DNA of 64,000 bases from Chitinimonas viridis (lineage in GTDB: Bacteria; Pseudomonadota; Gammaproteobacteria; Burkholderiales; Chitinimonadaceae), in the NCBI RefSeq assembly GCF_030409555.1, contig NZ_JAUFPU010000008.1, positions 268,034 through 332,033 of the forward strand. Direction: 5' to 3'. The notes under the pieces were generated by a model. The model made no database searches. It saw only the letters and a list, made by a program, of their open reading frames with translations, and was not told the origin of the DNA. The position numbers and the translations under genes were made by a program. How positions within the stretch are numbered: the first letter of the stretch is position 1; each line of letters starts with the position of its first letter. Of the stretch, positions 32,017-40,484 are shown one piece after another.

Positions 32017-33420
32017 TCAGCTTGGCAGGCTGACGTCAGCAGGTTCCAAAACCACGGTCAGGGTGTCTATGTTTGCGGTATCAAGGCTGGCGAACACTTT
32101 GGCGAAGCGGTCGGAGTAGGCGAAGTTATACGCTTGCGACAGCGGGGCCAGCGTAGCAGCCCATTGGTTGTAGTTAGGGGTGGATTGCATATTGGCAAAG
32201 AAAAAATTGCTGGGGATATTGAACCAGAGTTGGCTATTGATGGCGCCGACCATGGTAGGCAGTGGCACGCCAGTGACGCCACCCACCGTGGCGGTACTAC
32301 CTACTGCGCCTATGTTGAGGCCAGAAAGCAGATCACCGCCTACCCAGCCGTAGACGTCATTACCTGGGTTGGTGGCCGTGGTGGCGCCGTTAAGGTAATA
32401 CGGCACGTTACCGCCATAGATGCCCGAGGGATTGGTGAGATCGGCCTGCTTGTACAGCATGCTGGTGGTGCCGGCCACGCCACTCAGGGCGCCGCTCAGG
32501 GTGATGTTCAGATGGCTGTCTATGGTGGCCTCCAGCGTATAGCTCTGCCTGCTGAGCGGGCCGCTGCTGGGTACATTGGGGCCCACGCCGGCAAACTGCC
32601 CGGCGATATGGGCAAACACGGCGTTGCCCAGGCCAGGTACGATCGAACCTACGGCTGTGCCGGGGCCAAAATTATCAAGCAGGTAGGCCAAGTAGCTGCG
32701 TAGCGTGTCGTAAGGCATGACGGGTAGGCCGACGGTGGGCGAGATCGATGGATAGGAGGTTGGTCCTATCACCCTGGCGAAGCTGCTGCCAGGTGCTGGT
32801 CCCGTACCATACTGCTGGAACGCCCCTGGCACCGTGGCTGGTAGTGGCTGCCCATCAATGCCACCAGGCCCGACTACACCCGAAACGGGCGGTGTAGTGA
32901 GTGCATTGAGCGCCTCGAATACGCTTTGCGAATTGGCATTGCCCAGCAAGCCAGATACGGTCTGAACCACGCTGCCATTGAGCGAGGTGGCCAGCGTGAT
33001 CGGGATGCTCCAGTAATCAATGCTGGTGAGGTTGGCCACATCGGCGGGCTGACCATTGAAAGTCATTTCCAGCTTGTCATAGCGTAGAAAGAAGTTCGGG
33101 TCGGTCACGGCTTGGGCGGGCTCGTAGGCTGGCGACTGCACAGTCCATGCTCCGTTGTAAGCGACATAGATGCGGCCGCTGAATGCGTTGACGGTAACAC
33201 CATCGCTCAGCTGATCGAGCGTGTACCAGTTGCCGGCAAACGGATAGGTGCCAGTGCCGGAGATGTTCAACGGCTGCAATGCAGCGTGGTTGCAGGCGTT
33301 GATGATGTGAAAGGCGGCGTTCGATGCGCCGGGTACGAAGCCGATGGACACCGTAGTCGGATCGATGCCGCTGTGGTTGAAGAACTGCAGATTGAGGCTG
33401 GTGGGGGGCGGGGTGGTCAT
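32017..33420 (-). CDS. GH64-like beta-1,3-glucanase family protein
   Basis: The 467-aa protein resembles the GH64/thaumatin-like beta-1,3-glucanase family. The N-terminal strand region is LNLQFFNHSGIDPTTVSIGFVP, followed by SGRIYVAYNGAW, DPNFFLRYDKLEMTFNG and VANLTSIDYWSIPITL. It ends NIPSNFFFANMQSTPNYNQW and YNFAYSDRFAKV. GH64 enzymes release laminaripentaose from beta-1,3-glucan. An AGAGGAAAG site precedes ATG 33420. No signal peptide is seen at this start or in the upstream extension, which is odd for a glucanase. The acidic catalytic pair could not be located with certainty, so activity is not assured. Confidence 0.65.
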   Translation of the reverse strand: MTTPPPTSLNLQFFNHSGIDPTTVSIGFVPGASNAAFHIINACNHAALQPLNISGTGTYPFAGNWYTLDQLSDGVTVNAFSGRIYVAYNGAWTVQSPAYEPAQAVTDPNFFLRYDKLEMTFNGQPADVANLTSIDYWSIPITLATSLNGSVVQTVSGLLGNANSQSVFEALNALTTPPVSGVVGPGGIDGQPLPATVPGAFQQYGTGPAPGSSFARVIGPTSYPSISPTVGLPVMPYDTLRSYLAYLLDNFGPGTAVGSIVPGLGNAVFAHIAGQFAGVGPNVPSSGPLSRQSYTLEATIDSHLNITLSGALSGVAGTTSMLYKQADLTNPSGIYGGNVPYYLNGATTATNPGNDVYGWVGGDLLSGLNIGAVGSTATVGGVTGVPLPTMVGAINSQLWFNIPSNFFFANMQSTPNYNQWAATLAPLSQAYNFAYSDRFAKVFASLDTANIDTLTVVLEPADVSLPS

Positions 33421-33698
33421 GGCTTTCCTCTGGCTGACTCGTGGGGGGAGCCGTTGAACTTGCACGGCTGCATGCACAAGACGTTTGCGAGGCGCCGGTT
33501 GTGATGACCATGTGCGCTTGGAGCGGGCCTGCCAGCGATGCGTTGCGGTTACCCACAGTCTGAATTTTGGAGCTTTCAGCAAGCTCTCAGCCGTCGCAAT
33601 ACGGTGTTGCGCGTATGGAACTGGAGTTATGTGTGTGTTCCCTATGTCGCGTGCTATCGTTGCCGCCGGTGACAGATGACTGGGTAAGGAGGGGGCTG

Positions 33699-34043
33699 AT
33701 GCTGCGAAATAACCAAGCATTTCCTGATGATGAAAATGGTGATGTTCTCTGGCGAATGCACCAGCAGGGGGATAATTTGACAAAGGCACGAGAAATTGAT
33801 TTCTCGGTTATATTTTCCAATAAGGAGATGGCGTTGAAATTTGCTGTGCATTTGCTTTGTAATAACCAGAAGGTTTCATTCTCCCCTTATGAAGAGCATG
33901 AAACTATGCCTTGGCAGGTACAGGCACATCCCATTCTTACGCCAACACATGAAAATATCGGACATTATGAAGAGTGGCTGGCACAGAGTGCTGCGGCGCT
34001 AGGCGGATGTAATGACGAATGGGGTTGTTTTGCGCAGCAGTAG
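33699..34043 (+). CDS. RraB/DUF695-like small protein
   Basis: A 114-aa acidic protein with the pattern of the RraB (RNase E inhibitor-like) domain: FPDDENGDVLWRMHQQGDNLTKAREIDFSVIFSNKEMALKFAVHLL near the N-terminus and CNDEWGCF at the end. A very strong AAGGAGGGGG precedes ATG 33699. True RraB sits alone in enteric genomes; stand-alone relatives like this occur in varied neighbourhoods, including immunity-like ones. The base composition is less GC-rich than the flanking core genes. Confidence 0.65.
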   Translation: MLRNNQAFPDDENGDVLWRMHQQGDNLTKAREIDFSVIFSNKEMALKFAVHLLCNNQKVSFSPYEEHETMPWQVQAHPILTPTHENIGHYEEWLAQSAAALGGCNDEWGCFAQQ

Positions 34044-34113
34044 CTGAGCTTGCAATTTTACCGATGGCAATCGATTTGGCGAAGTAATAATAAGATCGAG
34101 AGTATTAGCTCTG

Positions 34114-34401
34114 ATGGAAGCGATGGCTTTTTTCATGATCGCACAGTTGGCATTGCTGGTTTGTGCTGTGATAAACCTTATGTGCTCAGTTTACATAAAC
34201 CCACAGGGGCTGATGGATAATGTCTACTTGGCAGTGTCTTTGCTGCAATCGGGTGCATCTGTCTTGTTGCTGTGCGTGGTGCTGGATGTGCTTGGCGGTT
34301 CGTTTATGGACATGTTGGTGTTTGCCATGCCCGCGGCTATCATACTGATATTGTCTTGTCGACCTGCGATTAAACCCATTTATAGATTGATCAAGCGTTA
34401 A
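34114..34401 (+). CDS. Small membrane protein, 95 aa
   Basis: The product has three hydrophobic segments (about residues 5-25, 38-60 and 67-82) and a basic tail (CRPAIKPIYRLIKR), consistent with a small inner-membrane protein. I recognise no family. The first codon used here gives MEAMAFFMIAQ; the ATG four codons in is an equal candidate. It lies between the RraB-like and endonuclease-V-like genes, all on the same strand and all AT-richer than average. Confidence 0.5.
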   Translation: MEAMAFFMIAQLALLVCAVINLMCSVYINPQGLMDNVYLAVSLLQSGASVLLLCVVLDVLGGSFMDMLVFAMPAAIILILSCRPAIKPIYRLIKR

Positions 34402-34488
34402 GGTGAATTTCCTGGTTGCTACTTTGGTTGCTACTGTGGTGGCAGTGTACAAGGGGCAATGGCGGTGCGGATTGAGGATTGATTGGCA

Positions 34489-34989
34489 ATGATACTTGCG
34501 GTAGATGTGGATTATGCTGAAAGCGGTGCCCGTGTGGCGGGGGTGATGTTCAAGGAATGGCAAGATGCAGTGCCTGATGCCATCTATGTCAGTGAGGTCG
34601 CAGACGTTGCTGAATATATACCCGGGCAGTTTTATAAGCGGGAACTACCTTGTATATTGAAATTGTTGGAGGAGTATGCACTTTTTCCAGATTTGATCGT
34701 GATAGATGGCCATGTCTATCTGGATGGCGAAGCAGCGCCGGGTTTGGGGGCGCATCTCTATCATAGCCTGCAGGGTGCGGTACCCGTGGTTGGCGTCGCC
34801 AAGACTGCCTACGCAGGCATAAGCCCGGAGTGTGAGGTATACCGTGGCGAGAGCGGCAAGCCTCTGTATGTAAGCTGCGTAGGCATGGCAATTGAGGAAG
34901 CCAAGCAGAAAGTGGCTAGCATGCATGGCCCGTACCGGATACCTACCTTGCTGAAAAAGGTGGATCAGGTCTGCCGGGGACGGGGCTGA
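34489..34989 (+). CDS. Endonuclease V-like protein with degenerate motifs
   Basis: A 166-aa protein aligning with the endonuclease V core: LAVDVDY at the N-terminus, YIPGQFYKRELPCILKLLEEY, DLIVIDGHVYLDG, VPVVGVAKTAY and YRIPTLLKKVDQ. Endonuclease V nicks next to deaminated bases. Here the metal-site Asp and Glu positions (D6/D8, the E of KREL, D of IDG) seem kept. The usual HPRR stretch after DGxG is replaced by YLDGEAAPG, and the late GHR motif reads CVGMA. It is also shorter than the 220-aa enteric enzyme. Substrate or activity may differ. Confidence 0.7.
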   Translation: MILAVDVDYAESGARVAGVMFKEWQDAVPDAIYVSEVADVAEYIPGQFYKRELPCILKLLEEYALFPDLIVIDGHVYLDGEAAPGLGAHLYHSLQGAVPVVGVAKTAYAGISPECEVYRGESGKPLYVSCVGMAIEEAKQKVASMHGPYRIPTLLKKVDQVCRGRG

Positions 34990-35116
34990 CGCCCTGCTAC
35001 GTGCAAGTGTTAGCTGGCAGCTTGCCTTGCAGGGAAACTGAAGTTTCGGGGCGCTCAAATGGTGTGCGCTGACTGGGCGGCACGAAATCTCCTCCTCGGT
35101 CACCCGAGCATCTGGG

Positions 35117-35150
35117 ACGCGAAGCCGGCTTCGTCAGCGAGGCTTCGCGT
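35117..35150. terminator. Stem-loop between convergent genes
   Basis: ACGCGAAGCC (35117-35126) and GGCTTCGCGT (35141-35150) form a perfect 10-bp stem in the spacer between the endonuclease-V-like gene and the convergent pseudo-beta-lactamase gene. There is no U-tract. It may act as a bidirectional transcript end. Confidence 0.45.
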
Positions 35151-35205
35151 GCCTGGGCGGCAGGCCGATGGGGTTCACCATGCCAAGGTGGAACAATGAC
35201 GAGCC

Positions 35206-36945
35206 CTATAGGCTGGACAATTTCCGGTTGTTATCCTCATGAACCTTCTTGAAAACCAAACTACGAACCGTATCCACCGCGACCTTGAACCCCGTTACCT
35301 CGTTGTTGTTGCCACGAATGAATCTGATACCCCTCAGGAAGCTTTTATCCCCGGAAAACATATTGGGGCTGAGAGGCTTGAACTTGATAGTGCCTGAACG
35401 GATATTGCTGGCGGTTAACACGCCATTGTTTACATCGAAGACGAAGGATGAATTGAGTTCATTCGAATAGAATGTTCCAGTGAATTGGGTCATCTCGTTA
35501 TTAGCGTATGAGGTTGGCTTGTATGATTCAAAAACAACAGAATCACTATCGTTAACGGTATAGTTCATATCCTTTCCTCCTGCTTTGTCGATAAACTTTA
35601 GCAAGATTTTGTCGTCACCTTCGATGGTTATCTGGAAGGTTGAGTTGCCTAGTGGAATCAGTGCGTTGCCGTCTGAGCCGTCAACTCTGCTGTAATACAG
35701 TACATCATCCTTCAAATGGACTCTTGCGGAGAGGGCGCGTATTGGGTTCCAGTAGCTCCCCACAAATTGCTGCAACTGCTGCCGGCTTAGTTTTACGCCT
35801 TCAATCTTGGTGTAATCGATGGTCTCTGGTTCGGGGAAGTGATTGTTCATGAAGAGGTTGGCGATCTGCATACCGTAGCTACCATTGTAAGCAAGACCGG
35901 AACTCAATACGATCACCGAGAAGTCCTGTTCGGGGAAGCGGAACAGGGTACTGGAGTATCCACCGGAGATCCCACGTAGGTAAACCTTGGGAATCCCTCT
36001 CTCCTTACCCACGTGCTGCTGCCCATAGTTCGAGATGCTGGCGACGTCTTTTATCATTGCACCACCGTCCAGTTTTATAGGCGAATTCATCTTTTTCACC
36101 AGTGAATTTATGCCGGGCGTGCGTAACGAAATGTGCGATCGCCAGATGGATAGGTCCCGGATAGAGGTGTAAAGATTCACCGGGCCTGGGGCAGTGGTGT
36201 CGCCATAGTCCCGTTTGTAGGTTCCGTTACTATCACTGCGATACGGTACGGCGGTGTTGTCTGGTGCCTGATTGCTGTCATAGAGAAATACGGTGTTGGA
36301 CATTCCCAGGGGTGCGAATATCTGGCTATTGCAGTAAGCGTCAAACGATTGTCCGGTAACCGACTCCACTATTCTTGCCAGTAGGATCAGCCGTGTGTCA
36401 CCAGTGGGTGAAAATGCCTTCCCCGGTTTGAAGTTCAATGCTTTTTGACTCTTTATGACTTGCAGGATGGATTTGTGTTGTTCGGGATCTTTCGTTTCCC
36501 AGCCTGCTAATGACTTCAGGGTTTTGTACCCATAGTAGCCGTCCGTCGAGCTTAGTAGGTGATCGACGGTGACTTTTTCGCCTAGGTCAGGCAACTCTGG
36601 CAGGTATTTCCTGATGTCATCATCCAGCTTTATCTTGCCCTGCGCTTCCAGCGTTAACGTGGCATAGGCGATGAATTCCCAGGCAAATGCATCGACCTGA
36701 AATTTTGTGTTGACGGTTGCCGGGGTTTTGTACTCCAGGTTGGCGCTGCCAAAGGCCTTTTCGTATATGGGTTTCCCTTCCTTGATGACGGTGACAGCCA
36801 AAGCTGGTTTGCCAGATGAGTTGAATTCGCTGAGTATTTTTTCAATGGCTTGATTGGTGGCCGGGTCTATGCCGATGTTAGCGCTAGCCGTAAAGGAAAG
36901 CGAGGCAAGACATCCCAGTATTGCGTGCTTGACAGTATTGTTCAT
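35206..36945 (-). CDS. Secreted beta-lactamase-fold protein lacking catalytic residues
   Basis: A 579-aa protein with a signal peptide (about 1-22, cleavage near SANIG) and the fold of serine beta-lactamase/class C-like hydrolases: YEKAFGSANLEYKTPATVNTKF, GKIKLDDDIRKYLPELPDLGEKVTVDHLLSSTDG, IFAPLGMSNTVF, GISGGYSSTLFRFP. The SxxK nucleophile-base motif expected at 86-89 reads AFAW. The place of the YxN motif (after PGKAF) reads SPT. Both catalytic elements are therefore gone. A C-terminal beta-rich extension (about 395-579) follows. It may be a binding or sensing pseudoenzyme. It is 12 bases downstream of the DJ-1 fusion gene, in the same operon. Confidence 0.8.
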   Translation of the reverse strand: MNNTVKHAILGCLASLSFTASANIGIDPATNQAIEKILSEFNSSGKPALAVTVIKEGKPIYEKAFGSANLEYKTPATVNTKFQVDAFAWEFIAYATLTLEAQGKIKLDDDIRKYLPELPDLGEKVTVDHLLSSTDGYYGYKTLKSLAGWETKDPEQHKSILQVIKSQKALNFKPGKAFSPTGDTRLILLARIVESVTGQSFDAYCNSQIFAPLGMSNTVFLYDSNQAPDNTAVPYRSDSNGTYKRDYGDTTAPGPVNLYTSIRDLSIWRSHISLRTPGINSLVKKMNSPIKLDGGAMIKDVASISNYGQQHVGKERGIPKVYLRGISGGYSSTLFRFPEQDFSVIVLSSGLAYNGSYGMQIANLFMNNHFPEPETIDYTKIEGVKLSRQQLQQFVGSYWNPIRALSARVHLKDDVLYYSRVDGSDGNALIPLGNSTFQITIEGDDKILLKFIDKAGGKDMNYTVNDSDSVVFESYKPTSYANNEMTQFTGTFYSNELNSSFVFDVNNGVLTASNIRSGTIKFKPLSPNMFSGDKSFLRGIRFIRGNNNEVTGFKVAVDTVRSLVFKKVHEDNNRKLSSL

Positions 36946-36957
36946 TGGGGGCTCCGT

Positions 36958-38133
36958 TCAGTTTTTCTGGATGGTCTTGATGACTTGCTGCGCCACAGAG
37001 GCGGTGGCTGAGGGGTCTTGGCCCGTTACGATGTTGCCATCGGTAATGAAAAAGTTATTACCAAACTTCTTCGAATAAACGAAATCGCCACCGTTTCGTA
37101 TGATTTCCTTGTCTATGGAGAAAGGGAAAGTCTTGTAATACTCGGCGTTGGTATTCTCGAAAATATCGGGGAAGCCAGTGATCTTCTTGTTTGAGAAGAT
37201 GGATTTGCCACTGCTATCCTTCAGGTTGACTATGCCGGCAGTACCGTGGCAGATGGCTGAAACAACTCCGCCGTTCCCATATATCTGGCCGACGATGTTT
37301 TGGATTTCCTTGTTGTCGGCGACACCAAACATGGCCGAGCCTCCACCACTGTAATACACCGCTTTGTAGTCGCTTGCGTTGATCTGCGTGGGCTTGAAAG
37401 TATTTTTCAGCATGCGCATGAAGTCGGTGTCGTATAAATGCGCTTTCTGTATGCTGTTCGATGTTTCGATATAACCAAGGGGGATTGCACCACCTTGGGG
37501 GCTGACGAAGTCTACTGTGTAGCCATTTTTCCTGAAAATGTCATAGGCGATGACGATTTCCGCAAAATGATTGGCCGCATTAAGATTCGTGTTGCCGTAG
37601 GTGTGCTGGTTGGAGGTGACGAATAATATCTTGTTACCCTGTTTGGGGATTTCTTTCCAGGTATAGCTCTTCTGTACGATCTTCCAGGCACCTTGATACT
37701 TCATCAGCATGAAGTAATCAGTGTATTGCCTTTGATTCTGCGCCAGCACTTCCACCTTCGCCATGGCGGCATTGTTTTCGATGTCGATGGATAATATCCG
37801 ACCAACCCGGTTGTTTTTCTTGCCATTGTTGAAGTTCATGATGTACTGCTCACCGGAGCGAGTGACTAATTCATTGGCTTCGTTGACGACATAGAGCTTA
37901 AAGTCGGGGTGAAAAGCCCTCCGCAGCTTTTCTGGTTCGCTATTCGCCGTACCTTCTAGGTAATCCGTCAGCGTTCTGGTGACTTGCTCCGTATCAGTGT
38001 AGCTGCTCCCCGCTTGGGTTTTTACTTCGGTCGCTGGGGTGGATGATGCAGCGGAGGCGATGGCTTGTTCAGGCACACCGAGAACAAGGCAGATGTTGAG
38101 GAGGATGACGCTGAGAGAACGATGTGGGCTCAT
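36958..38133 (-). CDS. Secreted NTF2-like plus DJ-1/PfpI fusion protein
   Basis: The 391-aa protein has a signal peptide (about 1-27) and an NTF2-like/lumazine-binding-type domain (about 45-162; YLEGTANSEPEKLRRAFHPDFKLY, YTDYFMLMKYQGAWKIVQKSY). A DJ-1/PfpI domain follows (about 167-390), with the nucleophile elbow VSAICHGTAG (Cys295, His296) and a candidate helper Glu192 in AEIVIAYDIF. Relatives of the second domain include glyoxalases, chaperones and amidases. The combination in one exported polypeptide is unusual. It is the first gene of a two-gene operon with the pseudo-beta-lactamase; an AraC-type regulator lies just upstream. Confidence 0.82.
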   Translation of the reverse strand: MSPHRSLSVILLNICLVLGVPEQAIASAASSTPATEVKTQAGSSYTDTEQVTRTLTDYLEGTANSEPEKLRRAFHPDFKLYVVNEANELVTRSGEQYIMNFNNGKKNNRVGRILSIDIENNAAMAKVEVLAQNQRQYTDYFMLMKYQGAWKIVQKSYTWKEIPKQGNKILFVTSNQHTYGNTNLNAANHFAEIVIAYDIFRKNGYTVDFVSPQGGAIPLGYIETSNSIQKAHLYDTDFMRMLKNTFKPTQINASDYKAVYYSGGGSAMFGVADNKEIQNIVGQIYGNGGVVSAICHGTAGIVNLKDSSGKSIFSNKKITGFPDIFENTNAEYYKTFPFSIDKEIIRNGGDFVYSKKFGNNFFITDGNIVTGQDPSATASVAQQVIKTIQKN

Positions 38134-38256
38134 AAGTTGACCTAGACTTGGACATGTACCTGTTTACCGCAGGTAAGTACGGTTGTGCGGCAGCGATGAA
38201 GCCTCGCTTTGCCGGATGCCAATGTAGTCTGGGTGCAGATACCTGAAGTCTCGAAC

Positions 38257-38287
38257 CATGATTTCGGACTCCGGATACATAATTTCG
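38257..38287 (-). promoter_or_regulatory. 21-bp-phased direct repeat, candidate AraC-type operator
   Basis: CATGATTTCG (38257-38266) and CATAATTTCG (38278-38287) are direct repeats starting 21 bases apart, two helical turns. They lie 125-155 bases upstream of the DJ-1 fusion start. AraC-family activators typically bind such phased direct half-sites. The AraC gene at 38507-39622 is the natural candidate protein. Confidence 0.5.
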
Positions 38288-38439
38288 TAGCGGGTTGATG
38301 GGGAAACAGCTAGGTGCAGGCCGCCAAAGCGGGTGAAGCAGCCGCAGTTAGCGCGGGCGCACGCGGCAGGCCGAGGGAGGGATAGCGCAAGCCTAGGGGA
38401 GGTCGGTGCTGAACCGTAGGCGAGGCGTATGCCAAGCGC

Positions 38440-38479
38440 TTACCGTCGGCCTGCAAGGTCTGCTTGGGCGCGACGGTAA
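38440..38479 (-). terminator. Stem-loop downstream of the AraC-type regulator
   Basis: TTACCGTCG (38440-38448) and CGACGGTAA (38471-38479) are perfect 9-bp arms separated by 22 bases, lying 28 bases after the stop of the - strand regulator gene. The rest of 38134-38506 holds no coding frame I would support. Confidence 0.4.
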
Positions 38480-38506
38480 GGAGAAGAAACAGCGATGAAG
38501 CGGCTC

Positions 38507-39622
38507 TCAGGGGAGACTGGAAACCTGGTGGTTTTGTGGCGATGCTGACGGGGTGTCGAGACCTGTTGGCGAGGCTGAAGATGGCGCCGACGCTAATGCA
38601 GCGCGATAGCTTGCAGGCGTCTGCCCGGTGATTTTCTTGAAGGCGGCAAAAAAAGTGGAGCTGGAATTGAAACCGCTGCGTTCGGCAACGAGTTCCATGT
38701 TCAAGTGAGATTCGTTGATCAACAGGTTCTTGGCATGTTGAATGCGAAACTCATTGATATAGAGATTGAAGCTTTTTTTCAGATGCTCATTGAGTACCTG
38801 GGAAACGGTCGTTTGCAGATTGCCAACCTTCTTGGCCAGCAGCGTTAGGCTCAGGTTGGGGTTCAAGTATAGCTGCTGCTCATGCATTGTTTGATTCAGC
38901 AATGCCAGTAATGCAAGCGCGTCTTCTTCGATCAGTTTTCGATTTTGATACCTTTCCTTTTTACTTGCATCAACTTTGGCGTCGTTCTGCAGTATAAAGG
39001 TCAGCGCCGTAAGGTGTATGCTAAAGGTAAACGACAGTGCACCGACAATATACGATGTAAATGGGGTGCTCATATAGGCGATGAGAATCACGCAGCTGCT
39101 AAAATAGACGCTGAGCAGTAATAGGGCAGGGCGAGATACCCAGCCTGTTGTGTTGGTCAGTAAAATACGTGATTTCCATAGCTGCCTTCCGGTCAGCAGT
39201 AAATAGGTGAGCCAGTAGACATGTATCCATCGCATGACATGGTGCCAGATGTACGGATATTGGGAGTATGGGAAAATAAGCCCAATGACGATGATAAACA
39301 GCGATAAGGGAAGATGCCAGCGCCAGTGTTTTCCTGGGGCGCTTTGTCTTAAATCTGCGAGATGGAAACCGACATATAAATAAGTCAGTGGCCCGATCAA
39401 TAAACAGGCCGACATTCCGATCTGAAGGAACTCGACTGCGATGTCAGGGTAGAAATAATAGAATGTTGATTTTCCTGTACGGAAACCTATGGCGAGTAGT
39501 AATGCACCCAGCATGCCATTCGTCAATCGATGCGATTGCCGGGTGAAGAGGTAGAGCGCCAGGAAGATGCCATTAATCGAGCCAAGGGCGCTGAAGAGAA
39601 ATAGTAGTTGGCTCGAGATCAC
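38507..39622 (-). CDS. Membrane-embedded AraC family regulator
   Basis: The 371-aa protein has six to seven N-terminal transmembrane helices (about residues 1-215; starts MISSQLLFLFSALGSINGIFLALYLF) and a C-terminal AraC DNA-binding domain (about 245-345) with two helix-turn-helix units: LSLTLLAKKVGNLQTTVSQVLNE and MELVAERSGFNSSSTFFAAFKKITGQTPASYR. A Ser/Pro-rich tail follows. This architecture senses a signal in the membrane or periplasm and acts directly on DNA. It is next to, and in the same direction as, the secreted DJ-1/pseudo-beta-lactamase operon, which it probably controls through the phased repeats at 38257. Confidence 0.88.
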   Translation of the reverse strand: MISSQLLFLFSALGSINGIFLALYLFTRQSHRLTNGMLGALLLAIGFRTGKSTFYYFYPDIAVEFLQIGMSACLLIGPLTYLYVGFHLADLRQSAPGKHWRWHLPLSLFIIVIGLIFPYSQYPYIWHHVMRWIHVYWLTYLLLTGRQLWKSRILLTNTTGWVSRPALLLLSVYFSSCVILIAYMSTPFTSYIVGALSFTFSIHLTALTFILQNDAKVDASKKERYQNRKLIEEDALALLALLNQTMHEQQLYLNPNLSLTLLAKKVGNLQTTVSQVLNEHLKKSFNLYINEFRIQHAKNLLINESHLNMELVAERSGFNSSSTFFAAFKKITGQTPASYRAALASAPSSASPTGLDTPSASPQNHQVSSLP

Positions 39623-39785
39623 GGGTAATGTGGAGTGAAAAGGTTTAAATTTAGGACTGGGAAACTGCGAAGCGCCAAGCCCTTTTTGCAGCTATCAGTT
39701 GACCGCTATCTTGTCTTGGTGCCCAGCACCGCATGAGCCAAAGGGGGGATAGAAGCCCCGTTCTCGTTCCTTCCAAGTCTTCTCG

Positions 39786-39859
39786 GCGCCGCTAACAAAA
39801 CTCTCTGAGGTTGTTGCACGCACCTAGCCAGCACGGTTGCGCTGGGTTTTACTGGCGGT
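39786..39859 (+). repeat. Dispersed inverted-repeat element, copy 3 (compact)
   Basis: The left end GCGCCGCTAACAAAACTC (from 39786) and the right end GGGTTTTACTGGCGGT (to 39859) are imperfect inverted repeats. The core CCTAGCCAGCACGGTTGCGC (39833-39852 region) corresponds to the core of copies 1 and 2. The element is only 74 bases long, without the spacer seen in copy 2. Confidence 0.65.
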
Positions 39860-40484
39860 TTTTGGAGATCGAGGTTTCTGAGATTTCCCCAGATGCCATG
39901 GTGACAACACCATGCCATCTTCGGAGGCGATTTTCAAGGCTCGAGTTTGGGCGGCTTTGCCGGATACCACCGGTAGCGCCTGAACAGCTTCTTGCCGGAT
40001 CAGGACGCTGCCTGAACCCTTACGGTTGCTGCAATTTGGCGAGTTTCTCCTTTTTTATCAAACGGATGCTAGATAGAAATTTGCCTATCGTGCTCTGCTT
40101 CACCACGGGAGCTTAGGTTACTCGGCAGCGCCCTTGCCTATATTTGTAAGTTGTCGCAGATGCCGGAATTCCGGCACCTTGCATTTCAATGGCTTACAGA
40201 TTAGTGATGAGCCAAAACGCCGAACGAAACAGAGCCAATAGGCTGTATTTGCTACGGTTGGGGCCTATAGCCTGAATTTCCGTAGATCGAGCCGTGTGAT
40301 GATGGGCTCGACGTGACCTGCCATGCTTAGCCTCACTGTGCGTACAAATCTACAGCTGCGCACCTTTGATGTTGAGAACCAGCAGCTTGCATGACTGAAC
40401 CAGTGAACCGAACGTCCCATGCCGTGAAGTGGCTTGGGTGCAAGCCCCGTCATCATGTCGGCACCTGCGTACCCCGACTGGGAC
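39860..40484. other. Gene-poor region with a perfect 16-bp palindrome
   Basis: No reading frame with convincing codon pattern or ribosome site is visible. TGCCGGAATTCCGGCA at 40161-40176 is a perfect 16-bp palindrome. Several short open frames (for example + strand to 40116) have Cys/Leu/Arg-rich, non-protein-like composition. It could be decayed coding DNA or regulatory spacer between the regulator and the chemoreceptor. Confidence 0.4.
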
